Shown one piece after another: positions 35,050 to 43,885 of a stretch of 64,000 nucleotides of DNA. Source of the DNA: Candidatus Endomicrobium embiratermitis (GTDB lineage: Bacteria > Elusimicrobiota > Endomicrobiia > Endomicrobiales > Endomicrobiaceae). The notes under the pieces were generated by a model, which saw only the letters and a program-made list of their open reading frames with translations, was not told the origin of the DNA and did no database searches. The DNA lies in contig WQYI01000007.1 of assembly GCA_009781315.1 (NCBI GenBank), positions 27,826 to 91,825 on the forward strand, in the 5' to 3' direction. The position numbers and the translations under genes were made by a program. How positions within the stretch are numbered: position 1 is the stretch's first letter; each line of letters starts with the position of its first letter.

Positions 35050-35952
35050 ATGAAAGAAAAAGACAGTATACAATTATTAATGGAAGAAACGGGCTGCGAC
35101 CGTTCGGAAGCGGAATTTGCGTTGTCTGTTTCGGACAATAATCTTGAAAAAGCGATTACCGCCATAGGCTTTTTGCTGAAATTTATAACCGCTTTCAAAA
35201 TCAAGCTGATTTTTCCTCAGGAAAATATTTACGGGCTTATACATATAGCGGTCAATATGAAAACGGGAGAAATTCTGCGTTTCAGCGAAGTGTTTTCGCA
35301 TAATCCGGCGATATATGAAATTTCCGCCCAAGCCGACTGGTTTTCTTTTGAAAAAGCAATTTTCTCGGCAAGGCTTGACGCGGGCGCTATGGAAAACTAC
35401 ACTCAAAGCATAGAAGAAAATTTTAAGAATTATACCGGAAAAGCCATAAAAGGAATCCCGACCGTAACCGCTGAAGAAATAAAAAAAATAGCCGAATCTT
35501 TCTTTCAGCCGACGCAAATCAAAGCGGAAATCGTAAGCGAAGAGCTTAACCTTACCCAATACAAAAAACTTCCGGATTATTTGTCAAAACAAAATGAAAT
35601 TTCTTTTACAGGCTACGAGCTCGGATTTATAAAACTTGACGCGGAAATTCTGGAAGATTTAAACGGCAAACCCGTAAGAAAAATCGCAGAAGGCGATACC
35701 GTTTTATCTCTTATAACCGACGAAAGGGACATAGCGCATTACCTGGCGCATCTTATCGGCGGAAGAAAAGACGGCGTAATGATACCTCTTCCGGCCGCCG
35801 TAAAAAAAATAACGTCAAAAAACAATGACTTTGAAATACATCTCAATTACACGCCGTCCGTAACGGGTCTTGCGAAAATAAAAGGCGACGCCTTTCTCAA
35901 AGTTTTAGAAACCAAAAACCGCACATGGTGGAAAAAAATAATGCCGTGGTAA
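35050..35952 (+). CDS. Unknown protein with N-terminal UBA/EF-Ts-like helices
   Basis: I do not recognise the full protein. The first ~40 residues (IQLLMEETGCDRSEAEFALS .. NNLEKAITAIG) have the shape of the three-helix UBA-like domain at the start of EF-Ts. The middle has no clear signature; the C-terminal ~100 residues contain LNGKPVRKIAEGDTVLSLIT and a basic, Trp-rich end RTWWKKIMPW. No signal peptide or membrane helix. It lies between two repeat elements, downstream of xerC, with no strong ribosome site. It is a real gene by length and codon use. Confidence 0.75.
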   Translation: MKEKDSIQLLMEETGCDRSEAEFALSVSDNNLEKAITAIGFLLKFITAFKIKLIFPQENIYGLIHIAVNMKTGEILRFSEVFSHNPAIYEISAQADWFSFEKAIFSARLDAGAMENYTQSIEENFKNYTGKAIKGIPTVTAEEIKKIAESFFQPTQIKAEIVSEELNLTQYKKLPDYLSKQNEISFTGYELGFIKLDAEILEDLNGKPVRKIAEGDTVLSLITDERDIAHYLAHLIGGRKDGVMIPLPAAVKKITSKNNDFEIHLNYTPSVTGLAKIKGDAFLKVLETKNRTWWKKIMPW

Positions 35953-36045
35953 CTGTGGAAGATTAGATGCATAGACGCATGGATGCATGGTAAAAATAAG
36001 AGCCGTTTCTATGCATCTGTGCATCCAAACCTCCATGCATCTGTT
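35950..36045. repeat. Inverted-repeat element, GATGCAT family
   Basis: Begins at the stop codon TAA (TAACTGTGGAAGATTAG), arms of GATGCAT and GACGCAT units, core AGCCGTTTC then TATGCATC. Confidence 0.75.
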
Positions 36046-36051
36046 TGTCAT

Positions 36052-36080
36052 TTGACAACACACGCCGAAAAGAGTATATT
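36052..36080 (+). promoter_or_regulatory. Promoter of mgtA
   Basis: TTGACA (36052-36057), 17-base spacer, TATATT (36075-36080): close to ideal. The expected leader is only about 20 bases, leaving no room for a magnesium riboswitch. Confidence 0.75.
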
Positions 36081-36106
36081 TTCAAAAAATTTACCGGAGA
36101 TGACTT

Positions 36107-38821
36107 ATGCCTATTCCCGTTATATCAAAAAAACCTTTAAAGAATTTTTCTTTTCTTATATACGAAGCCGCGCAGAATAAAGAAACTTTAAACAGGGCTG
36201 CAATGCTTACTAAAAAGGCGTTGCTTTCCGAATACGACAACGATCTCTCGGGTTTCGATGAAGAAAACGTCGAGATTATGCGCGACGAGTACGGAAAAAA
36301 CGAAATTACCCGCAAAAATGAAGACGGATTATTAAAAAGACTTTTCGACGCTTTTGTAAATCCTTTTACAATTGTTTTGTTTTTGCTTGCGATAGTATCT
36401 TATGTAACCGACGGCGTATTGGCGGCTAAAGACGATAAAGATTACAGCGTGGTAATTATTATTACCATAATGGTAACGATAAGCGGGCTGATGCGCTTTA
36501 TTCAGGAAACACGTTCCGGAAAAGCCGCGGCAAAACTCAGCGAAATGGTGCGCACCACTATAAGCGTACAGAGAAGAGAAACAGGCAAAATAGAAATTCC
36601 TATACGCGAACTTGTCATAGGCGACATAGTTTATCTTGCCGCCGGAGACATGGCTCCCGCCGATATGAGAATGCTTCAAACAAAAGATTTGTTTGTCAGC
36701 CAATCCTCTCTTACCGGAGAAAGCGAGCCTGTTGAAAAATTTTCCGACGAAATAAAATCCGAGGATATAGAAAAACACAGCCCTTTTGAATTTAACAACC
36801 TTGTTTTTATGGGAAGCAACGTTGTAAGCGGATCGGGCGTAGGAATCGTAGTAAATATCGGCGACAATACTTTGTTCGGCTCAATGTCCAAACAAATAGT
36901 AAAGAAAAAAGTCATAACAAGTTTTGAAAAAGGCGTAAATTCGGTTTCATGGCTTCTTATACGATTTATGTCGATTATGGCGCCGACTGTCTTTTTTATA
37001 AATTGGTACACAAAAGGCGACTGGATTCAATCCCTGCTTTTTGCGATTTCAGTAGCTATAGGGCTTACTCCGGAAATGCTGCCGATGATAGTTTCGTCAA
37101 ACCTCGCCAAAGGCGCGGTTTCGATGTCAAAGAAAAAAGTCATAGTTAAAAGCCTTAACGCCATACAGAATCTAGGCGCCATAGATATTTTGTGTACCGA
37201 CAAAACAGGGACAATCACTCAGGACAGAGTTGTTTTGGAATACTATCTTAATACCGACGGCGACAAAGACGCGAAAATTTTACAGCTCGCCTTTTTAAAC
37301 AGTTATTATCAGACAGGACTTAAAAATTTGATGGACATAGCCGTAATAAACCACGAAACCGAAGATAATATGACTTTTTTAAAAGAAGATTATCATAAAG
37401 TCGACGAAATTCCTTTTGATTTCAACAGACGCAGAATGAGCGTTGTAGTAGGCGATAAAAATAAAACAGCCCAGATTATCACAAAAGGCGCTATTGAAGA
37501 AATGCTTGGTATTTGCACAAAAGCCGAATATAAAGGGCAAATTGTAGAGCTTACCGAGCAACTAAAAAAAGAAATTTTATCGACAGCAAAAACATACAAT
37601 GAAGACGGAATGAGAGTTTTGGGATTGGCGAACAAAACCGGCGTTTCAGACAACGGAACATTTTCGGTAGCGGACGAGTCGGATATGACTTTTATCGGCT
37701 ATCTCGCTTTTCTTGACCCGCCTAAAGAGGATGCTGAAAAAGCCGTTAAAGCGCTTTTCGATTACGGAATCAAAGTTAAAATTCTTACAGGAGACAATGA
37801 CGCGGTAACGCGTTTTGTATGCAAAAAAGTCGGAATAACAATTGACAATCTGCTTTTAGGTTCGGACGTTGAGGCAATGTCAGATTCTGCTCTTTCGCAA
37901 TCAGTAGAAAACACAAATGTTTTCGCGAAATTATCACCTCAGCAAAAAGCCAGAATAATAAGCACTTTACGCAAAAACGGTCATACGGTCGGTTTTATGG
38001 GCGACGGAATAAACGACGCTCCCGCAATGAAAGAAGCGGATGTCGCGATATCCGTGGATACCGCGGTTGACATAGCAAAAGAATCCGCGGACATAATACT
38101 TCTTGAAAAAGATTTGATGGTTTTGGAAGACGGCGTTATCGAAGGCAGAAAAACTTACGGAAATACCATAAAATATATCAAAATGACGGCAAGCTCCAAC
38201 TTCGGCAATATGTTTTCCGTGGTTGTCGCAAGCGCGTTTTTGCCTTTCCTGCCGATGCTGCCTATTCAGATTTTAGTGTTAAACTTAATATACGATATTT
38301 CCTGCGTGACAATTCCGTGGGACAATGTCGATATTGAATTTTTAAAGAATCCTAAAGATTGGAAAACTTCTTCGATAGGAAAATTTATGGTATGGCTTGG
38401 ACCCACAAGCTCGATTTTTGATATAACTACCTATCTTTTGATGTTCTATTTAATATGTCCTGCAGTTTTGGGAGGAAGCTTCCACTCCCTCGGACAGGAA
38501 CAACAGCTTATATTTATAGCATTATTTCATACGGGATGGTTTATAGAATCCCTATGGTCGCAGACCCTGGTTATACATATGATACGCACGCCGAAAATAC
38601 CGTTCATACAAAGCCGGGCCTCGTGGCAGCTGACTACTCTTACAACCTGCGGAATAGCTTTCGGAACTATCTTACCGTATACAAAAGCGGGAGAAATGCT
38701 TAATATGGCAAAGCTACCTTTCGAGTATTTCCCGTGGCTTATTCTTACTATATTGGCGTATATGACGCTTACAACTGTCGTCAAAAAAGCCTTTGTGCGC
38801 AAATACGCCGAACTTTTGTAA
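36107..38821 (+). CDS. mgtA: Magnesium-importing P3B-type ATPase
   Basis: P-type ATPase of the inner membrane bringing Mg2+ into the cytosol. Phosphorylation motif [11 protein letters not shown], actuator motif [15 protein letters not shown], hinge [21 protein letters not shown], and the family-specific M6 stretch [17 protein letters not shown], which matches MgtA/MgtB rather than Ca2+ pumps. Length 904 is normal. The ATG has GGAG eight bases ahead. Control by Mg2+ starvation would have to act at the promoter. Confidence 0.93.
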   Translation: MPIPVISKKPLKNFSFLIYEAAQNKETLNRAAMLTKKALLSEYDNDLSGFDEENVEIMRDEYGKNEITRKNEDGLLKRLFDAFVNPFTIVLFLLAIVSYVTDGVLAAKDDKDYSVVIIITIMVTISGLMRFIQETRSGKAAAKLSEMVRTTISVQRRETGKIEIPIRELVIGDIVYLAAGDMAPADMRMLQTKDLFVSQSSLTGESEPVEKFSDEIKSEDIEKHSPFEFNNLVFMGSNVVSGSGVGIVVNIGDNTLFGSMSKQIVKKKVITSFEKGVNSVSWLLIRFMSIMAPTVFFINWYTKGDWIQSLLFAISVAIGLTPEMLPMIVSSNLAKGAVSMSKKKVIVKSLNAIQNLGAIDILCTDKTGTITQDRVVLEYYLNTDGDKDAKILQLAFLNSYYQTGLKNLMDIAVINHETEDNMTFLKEDYHKVDEIPFDFNRRRMSVVVGDKNKTAQIITKGAIEEMLGICTKAEYKGQIVELTEQLKKEILSTAKTYNEDGMRVLGLANKTGVSDNGTFSVADESDMTFIGYLAFLDPPKEDAEKAVKALFDYGIKVKILTGDNDAVTRFVCKKVGITIDNLLLGSDVEAMSDSALSQSVENTNVFAKLSPQQKARIISTLRKNGHTVGFMGDGINDAPAMKEADVAISVDTAVDIAKESADIILLEKDLMVLEDGVIEGRKTYGNTIKYIKMTASSNFGNMFSVVVASAFLPFLPMLPIQILVLNLIYDISCVTIPWDNVDIEFLKNPKDWKTSSIGKFMVWLGPTSSIFDITTYLLMFYLICPAVLGGSFHSLGQEQQLIFIALFHTGWFIESLWSQTLVIHMIRTPKIPFIQSRASWQLTTLTTCGIAFGTILPYTKAGEMLNMAKLPFEYFPWLILTILAYMTLTTVVKKAFVRKYAELL

Positions 38822-38903
38822 CGGATGCATAGACGTATAGATGTATGGTAAAGATAAGAGTCGTTGCTATGCATCTAAGCATCTAAACATCCGTGCCTCC
38901 ATT
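38819..38903. repeat. Inverted-repeat element, GATGCAT family
   Basis: Includes the mgtA stop codon TAA (TAACGGATGCATAGACG). Arms are more diverged than in the sisters; core AGTCGTTGC then TATGCATC. Confidence 0.7.
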
Positions 38904-38931
38904 TGTTATTTTTCTTACAAATTACTAAAAT
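38903..38931 (+). promoter_or_regulatory. Promoter of the membrane protein at 38.9 kb
   Basis: TTGTTA (38903-38908), 17-base spacer, TAAAAT (38926-38931). The ATG begins eight bases after the -10 box, so the transcript may start at the ATG. Confidence 0.55.
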
Positions 38932-38938
38932 ATTCACT

Positions 38939-39817
38939 ATGGAAAATAAATATAAAGATTTTAACGGCCTGCTCAAACGCATAGCGGTTTTAAACGTCAT
39001 TTTTGTTTTTATTTTAACGCTGACTTCTTTTATTTTTCTTATAAGTTATGAACCGCATTTGCTTAAAGAAACCGCGAAATCCGATATATTAAAAGCCTTT
39101 TTCAGCAATATCCGTTTCTCTCTTTCGGCGCTGGCGTATATCAACCTGTCGGTTTTTATATTGCTGTCTTTATTTCCGTTGTTTAACACCGTGCAAATAT
39201 CAAAGTTTTCAACAGTGTTTTTGAAAATTTACTATTGTCTGTTTTTTTTAGGAATTTTCTTCATACAGTTCGCGTATCAAATTTTAAGCCGGACGGCTCT
39301 GCTTTACAAAGAACCCGAAGCCGATTTAATCGCGCAGACAATCGCAATTTTCATGTCGTTTAAAGAAAACAATTTACTGGTTTTGGCCGGCCTTCTATTA
39401 TGTATAATAGCATCGATTGCTGTTTTTTTTATTTATTTCCTAAATTTTTTAATCCCTCACGAAAATTACCGTATTTCCGACAAAAAAAAATCCCTTATAA
39501 TAACGCTAGCCGCAATATTATTGTGCGCCGTATTGGCAAAAGGAAAAATTTCTGGAGTGCTTTGTTTTGAAGATTCGCGTATGACCGGCAATGAAAAAAT
39601 AAACGAATACGCGATTAACGCGGGTCTTCATAAAGCCGCGTACGACATTAAAAGATTTAATGTTTCCAATGTTCGAAAATACATGATGGACCACGATAGT
39701 TTAATGGGCAAATTTAAGGAATTTGATGTTATCGAAGACGATAATCTGTTTGACAACGCTTCGGGATATGCAAAAGAAATGGGCAAAGAAATCAAAAAAC
39801 TTGCAGACCTCAAATAA
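38939..39817 (+). CDS. Five-helix membrane protein, possibly the remnant of an LTA-synthase-like gene
   Basis: Five hydrophobic helices (near residues 10-35, 60-82, 92-115, 135-165, 180-200), then a soluble segment with NEKINEYAINAGLHKAAYDI. Five helices and this kind of linker come before the sulfatase domain in LtaS-like phosphoglycerol transferases, but here the frame stops about 95 residues later and no sulfatase domain follows. It could be a truncated pseudogene or a stand-alone membrane protein. No ribosome site; possibly leaderless. The stop codon is two bases from a GTCATNCCG-type element. Confidence 0.55.
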   Translation: MENKYKDFNGLLKRIAVLNVIFVFILTLTSFIFLISYEPHLLKETAKSDILKAFFSNIRFSLSALAYINLSVFILLSLFPLFNTVQISKFSTVFLKIYYCLFFLGIFFIQFAYQILSRTALLYKEPEADLIAQTIAIFMSFKENNLLVLAGLLLCIIASIAVFFIYFLNFLIPHENYRISDKKKSLIITLAAILLCAVLAKGKISGVLCFEDSRMTGNEKINEYAINAGLHKAAYDIKRFNVSNVRKYMMDHDSLMGKFKEFDVIEDDNLFDNASGYAKEMGKEIKKLADLK

Positions 39818-39818
39818 A

Positions 39819-39912
39819 TTGACAAAAGCAGGTTTTAATTCAACTCTTTTGTCATTCCCGAATGTCTTAAGAATTGCAGGGCAATTCTGCCTTTGGCAGT
39901 AGCGGGAATCCA
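39819..39912. repeat. Half copy of the GTCATNCCG element
   Basis: TTGACAAAAG .. CTTTTGTCATTCCCG .. CGGGAATCCA, with inner stem GAATTGC-agg-GCAATTC. The first ~40 bases match 48999-49040 closely. The second palindrome is missing. Confidence 0.75.
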
Positions 39913-39924
39913 CGTTTATCTCCA

Positions 39925-40578
39925 TTAAAAAATCACGTTGATTTGCCTTTCCTCTGTTTTGTCTCTCCGGTAGGAAAAAAATAAATCATTTTGACAGCAG
40001 GTGCAATGTTTGCTTATGAAAATATTTTGTAAGCCGTTTTTTTGCAATTTACGCGCCGCTATTTCAGACAGGCTCAGCCTGTTGTTTACAAGAGTTACTT
40101 TCAAAATACCCGCCATATCGCTTTTTACTTCATAACAGCATTCGCGTATATGAGGTCCTATATAAGCCTTTAAATTTTCAGGCGACGCCTTATAATTACT
40201 AACCATACTCGAAATAGTATTTTCTATAATCCCGGAAGACAAACCTTTCCAGCCCGCGTGTATCGCGGCTTTTAGTCCGCTTTTTTCGCATATTATAAAA
40301 ACAGGCATGCAGTCGGCCGTAAAAATACCTAGAACCAAATCTGTTTCGCTAGTAATCAATGCGTCGCAATTTTCAATAGTTTTGCCTGCGTCGGAAGAAA
40401 CAGAGGTTTTTACGTTACTGCCGTGAATCTGATTTGCCAAAACAAGTTTATTAGAGTCTAAACCGTAAGAATTAAAAAACGCGGCTCTCTCGGCCGCGTT
40501 TTTCATATTTTGGCATTCTTTTGTAGTAGTAAAACATTTGTCCGAAAATGCAGGTTCAAAAATTATTTTTTCTTTCAT
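39925..40578 (-). CDS. pgeF: Multicopper-oxidase-like laccase-domain protein (YfiH/PgeF)
   Basis: Member of the YfiH family, described as purine nucleoside phosphorylase/adenosine deaminase and as a peptidoglycan editing factor. Metal-site motifs: TADCMPVFI, AIHAGWKG, YIGPHIRECCYEV, and CTCCQNDLFFSYRRD at the C-terminus. Length 217 is slightly short at the N-terminus. It is eight bases after ftsZ, as commonly seen in division clusters. Confidence 0.88.
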   Translation of the reverse strand: MKEKIIFEPAFSDKCFTTTKECQNMKNAAERAAFFNSYGLDSNKLVLANQIHGSNVKTSVSSDAGKTIENCDALITSETDLVLGIFTADCMPVFIICEKSGLKAAIHAGWKGLSSGIIENTISSMVSNYKASPENLKAYIGPHIRECCYEVKSDMAGILKVTLVNNRLSLSEIAARKLQKNGLQNIFISKHCTCCQNDLFFSYRRDKTEERQINVIF

Positions 40579-40586
40579 TTTATTCG

Positions 40587-41699
40587 TTACTTAAGTTTTT
40601 TCGCTTTCCAATACGTATATGCCGGCTTTGAAAAATCTATTTCTTCAAGGCCTGAAGAAGACTTCGGGGCAGGAACGTCGTCTAAGGAAAAAGTCCTCTG
40701 TCCGGGTTTTATATTATCCTGCGAATTTTCGTCTTTAAATCCCGTGGCTATAATAATAACTTTGATTTTATCGTCAATCCTGTTGTCGGTTCTCTGCCCG
40801 TACTTAATATGACCCTGCATTCCGAAATCTTTTATGGTATCGGTAATTTCTTTAAACTGCCCTACGGAAAGATTGGCGTTTGCGGTAATGTGAACTAACA
40901 TTTTTCCGGCAAGAGAAATGTCTATGTCGCCAAGTAACGGGCTTGTAATCGCTTTTTTGACGGCTTCTCTGACATCTCCCGAAACGGAACTTTCTCCTAT
41001 GCCTATCAAAGCCGTTCCGGAACTGGCGAGAATATTTTTTACGTCCGCGAAATCTACGTTTATTTCGCCGGCCTGCGTTATAACGTCGGTTATGGCCTGC
41101 ACGCTTTGCCTTAAAATTCCGTCGATAAACTCATAAAGGACATTCCAGGGCATAATAGGATCGACAACGTTAAAAACTCTTTCGTTCGGAATAACTATCA
41201 AAGCGTCGGTATAATCTCTTAATTTTTTTATGCCTTCCTCGGCAATATCCATTTTCGGCTTTTCTTCCCACTCAAAAGGTTTAGTAACTATGCCTATCGT
41301 TAAAATGCCTTCCGAACGGGCGATTTCCGCAATAACCGGCGCAGCTCCCGTACCGGTAGCGCCGCCCATTGCCGCGGCTACAAAAACCATATCCGCGCCT
41401 TTTACCGTTTCGCGTAAAATATCTTCGCTTTCTTCCGCGGCCTTTTGACCGACCACGGGATCGCCTCCTCCTCCGCGTCCTTTGGCGGTTTTTTCGCCTA
41501 TCTGCACTCTTACCGGAGCGGTAGAACCCCTTAAAGCCTGAATATCGGTATTTACGGCTACAAACTCCACTCCCGTGACATTTGCCGCTATAATCCTGTT
41601 GACCGCGTTCGAACCGCCTCCGCCCACGCCTATAACTTTTATTACGGCGGGCTGTCCGCTGTTTGAATTTTCAGAAGGTAAAATTATTTTCATTGGCAT
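40587..41699 (-). CDS. ftsZ: Cell division GTPase FtsZ
   Basis: Tubulin-like GTPase that forms the division ring. GTP-binding: VGGGGSNAVNR, VNTDIQAL, AAMGGATGTGAAPV, NERVFNVVD and the GEINVDFADV T7 loop. The signature is GGATGTG, not the near-universal GGGTGTG. The C-terminal tail ends in IDFSKPAYTYWKAKKLK, unlike the usual IPAFLR peptide that binds FtsA and ZipA. The start is the ATG with GAGGAA ten bases ahead, overlapping no coding but close to the ftsA stop. Confidence 0.95.
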   Translation of the reverse strand: MPMKIILPSENSNSGQPAVIKVIGVGGGGSNAVNRIIAANVTGVEFVAVNTDIQALRGSTAPVRVQIGEKTAKGRGGGGDPVVGQKAAEESEDILRETVKGADMVFVAAAMGGATGTGAAPVIAEIARSEGILTIGIVTKPFEWEEKPKMDIAEEGIKKLRDYTDALIVIPNERVFNVVDPIMPWNVLYEFIDGILRQSVQAITDVITQAGEINVDFADVKNILASSGTALIGIGESSVSGDVREAVKKAITSPLLGDIDISLAGKMLVHITANANLSVGQFKEITDTIKDFGMQGHIKYGQRTDNRIDDKIKVIIIATGFKDENSQDNIKPGQRTFSLDDVPAPKSSSGLEEIDFSKPAYTYWKAKKLK

Positions 41700-41700
41700 A

Positions 41701-42942
41701 TTAGAAAGTTTCCTCAAACCATTTTACGGCTTTGGAAAAAAAGCCGTTGCCGGAAGAATTTTTCGTAACATAAGAGCCGTAAGTTTCGGAAAGAGTTGAA
41801 ACCACGGCGCCTATAGCCGCGGTATAAACCGGACTTGAGACTATTTCGCTCTGTCCTATGACCTTTTCGGGATTTGGAACGCCTATGCGCACCGAGCAGC
41901 CAAAATACTTTTCAACCGCTTCCTGCATGCCCGCGAGCAAACTTCCTCCGCCGGTAAGAATTATTCCGCCGGATAAAAACTGATTGCCCAAGGGACTTGC
42001 TTTTATTTTGTCTTCTACTGCGGACAATACTTGGTCTATTCTGGCCTGTATAATTTCCACAAGCTGGTATTTGTCGTACTTTTTTACGCTTTTGCCGTCC
42101 GCTCCCCTGTATTCAAACTCCTCGTTTTTAAGTCCGGGGTAAGTAAACGCGGCTCCGTACATTTCTTTGACTTCTTTAGCAACGGCAAAAGAAGCCCTGA
42201 TCTTATGCATAATGTCTCTCGTTATATAATCCGAACCTACCTGAATCTCGCTTGTATATCTTAAAATCCCGTCCGTATAATGAACAAGCCCCGTGGTAAG
42301 GCTGCCGAAATCTATGACAAGGCAGCCGAGTTCTTTCTCTTCTTTAGTGACAAGAACGTCGCTTGCGGCGAGGTAGCTGTAAATTTTTCCGTCAACTTCC
42401 GCGTCTATGGCTTTCATTATGTTTCCTATATTGCCGCTGGACGCTATCAAAGCGTGAACGTCGACTTCTATAAAAGAGCCTTTCATATCGATAGGGCTTT
42501 GTATGCGTATGTCTTTCTGCTGGTTTAAAGTGAATTCTTTCGGAACGATTTGTAAAATCTGATGATCGGAATCAATTTTTATTTTGTTTTTCGCGCTCTC
42601 TAAGACGTTTGCGACAACTTCCGGAGTAACTTCTTTTTCGGAATTGTTAATATCCGCGGAACCCGTGGAATTTTTGGCTTCAACAAAACTGCCTCTTATA
42701 GCCACTATAATACTGTTTATTTGGCTGCCTACGGATTTTTCCGTCTCGTCAAAAGCCCTTGAAATAGCCATAGCCGCTTCCTGTATGTTGATAACCGCTC
42801 CGGCTTTTATGCCGTCGTTACACGAAACAACCGACGCGCCTAAAATTTTAATAAGCCTTTTTTCCTCATCTTTGACTCCGGCCACGCAGCATACCTGGCT
42901 GCCGCCGATGTCAAGTCCTGCGATAAGAGTTTGTTTTGGCAT
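41701..42942 (-). CDS. ftsA: Cell division protein FtsA
   Basis: Actin-like protein that ties FtsZ to the membrane. Phosphate loop GLDIGGSQVCCVAG, the 1C insertion (residues ~85-165), connect motif IDFGSLTTGLVHYTDG, and GGIILTGGGSLLAGMQE. The C-terminal amphipathic helix is FFSKAVKWFEETF. GAGGA lies five bases ahead of the ATG. The repeat element at 42957 separates it from ftsQ, so the transcript must cross that structure. Confidence 0.95.
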   Translation of the reverse strand: MPKQTLIAGLDIGGSQVCCVAGVKDEEKRLIKILGASVVSCNDGIKAGAVINIQEAAMAISRAFDETEKSVGSQINSIIVAIRGSFVEAKNSTGSADINNSEKEVTPEVVANVLESAKNKIKIDSDHQILQIVPKEFTLNQQKDIRIQSPIDMKGSFIEVDVHALIASSGNIGNIMKAIDAEVDGKIYSYLAASDVLVTKEEKELGCLVIDFGSLTTGLVHYTDGILRYTSEIQVGSDYITRDIMHKIRASFAVAKEVKEMYGAAFTYPGLKNEEFEYRGADGKSVKKYDKYQLVEIIQARIDQVLSAVEDKIKASPLGNQFLSGGIILTGGGSLLAGMQEAVEKYFGCSVRIGVPNPEKVIGQSEIVSSPVYTAAIGAVVSTLSETYGSYVTKNSSGNGFFSKAVKWFEETF

Positions 42943-42956
42943 TTTTTCCTCTTTTT

Positions 42957-43084
42957 AACAACAAAGTGAAGAGTGGAAAGCGAAAAGTTAAAATATCGAG
43001 TTTCGGCTCTGCCGAAACAGATTATTGTTTTTGCATAGCAAAAACACATTATTTTCACTTCTCACTTTTAACTTTCAACTTTGA
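42957..43084. repeat. Inverted-repeat element, GAAAGT family, with two internal hairpins
   Basis: Arms of GAAAGTG/GAAGAGTG units; hairpins GTTTCGGC-tct-GCCGAAAC (43000-43018) and GTTTTTGC-ata-GCAAAAAC (43027-43045). It overlaps the last codons of ftsQ. Same plan as 1082-1220. Confidence 0.85.
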
Positions 43085-43881
43085 TTTTCATTGTCATTAT
43101 ACGGTTTCACCACCGCTCTGCCGGAATCATAATAAGTCATGTCTATAAATTCCACTTTCTTATATTTCGACATAGCGTCCACATAAATTTTGCGGAATTT
43201 ATCGAATCTCCGTTCCATACGCTCTTTTCTGGCGTCGCCCCAATAAATAAGCGCCCCGTCATGCGTAATAAAAACTATATCGCCGTAACTTCCGAACTTT
43301 ATCTCTTCAATGTTATCTAAAAAATCTTTACACACGGGCTTAAATGATTTTATAAAATTTAAAAGTTCGCTTCTTTCAGCGTCCGTCTTACAAATTATTT
43401 TTGGAATTTTCATTCCGCTCATAAAACCGCGCAAAGGAAACGGCCTGTCTTCAAAATCTACGCCTAAAATATCGCGCCCCGAGGCTAAAAAAGCTTCCGG
43501 CGTGCGTTCGTAAAGCTTTACTCTCACTTTCTGCCAGCGTCTGTTTATGGAAATATCTTTAAGTTCGGGTTTGACTTTTTTTATCTCGTTTTCCGCGTCG
43601 GACAAATCTATTTTTAAAAGACTGTCTCCGATTTTAAACGGAAGAAGCTCCCTTATTTCAGACTTAGTCACGTTTTTGCAGCCGGTAATTTCTATATCTT
43701 TTATCGTCATATTATCGGAAGCGTAAGCATAATCGACAAGCTTTTTTCCGCCGAAATAAACGCACAATAAGACAACGGCCGCAAAGACAGGATAAAAAAA
43801 GTACCTGCCCGCCTTTCTTTTTTTCCCGGAACCAGGCGCCGACACTCTCCTGCGGTAAGAATATTTTTTTCTCTTTACCAT
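43075..43881 (-). CDS. ftsQ: Cell division protein FtsQ
   Basis: Single-pass protein of the FtsQBL complex. A basic N-terminus (KRKKYSYRRR), one membrane helix (VFAAVVLLCVYFGGKKLV), a POTRA domain (IKDIEITGCKNVTKSEIREL) and a beta domain ending in a short, acidic tail. The last residues and stop come from the repeat element. It lies between ddl and ftsA in the usual order. Confidence 0.88.
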   Translation of the reverse strand: MVKRKKYSYRRRVSAPGSGKKRKAGRYFFYPVFAAVVLLCVYFGGKKLVDYAYASDNMTIKDIEITGCKNVTKSEIRELLPFKIGDSLLKIDLSDAENEIKKVKPELKDISINRRWQKVRVKLYERTPEAFLASGRDILGVDFEDRPFPLRGFMSGMKIPKIICKTDAERSELLNFIKSFKPVCKDFLDNIEEIKFGSYGDIVFITHDGALIYWGDARKERMERRFDKFRKIYVDAMSKYKKVEFIDMTYYDSGRAVVKPYNDNENQS

Positions 43882-43885
43882 GATG

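Noticed and set aside
35077..35559. A minus-strand frame over the UBA-like gene
   Set aside because: Antisense shadow; Phe/Tyr/Arg-rich composition typical of reversed Lys/Glu-rich coding.
36045..36106. A magnesium riboswitch or leader peptide ahead of mgtA
   Set aside because: The promoter leaves a leader of about 20 bases, too short for M-box or mgtL.
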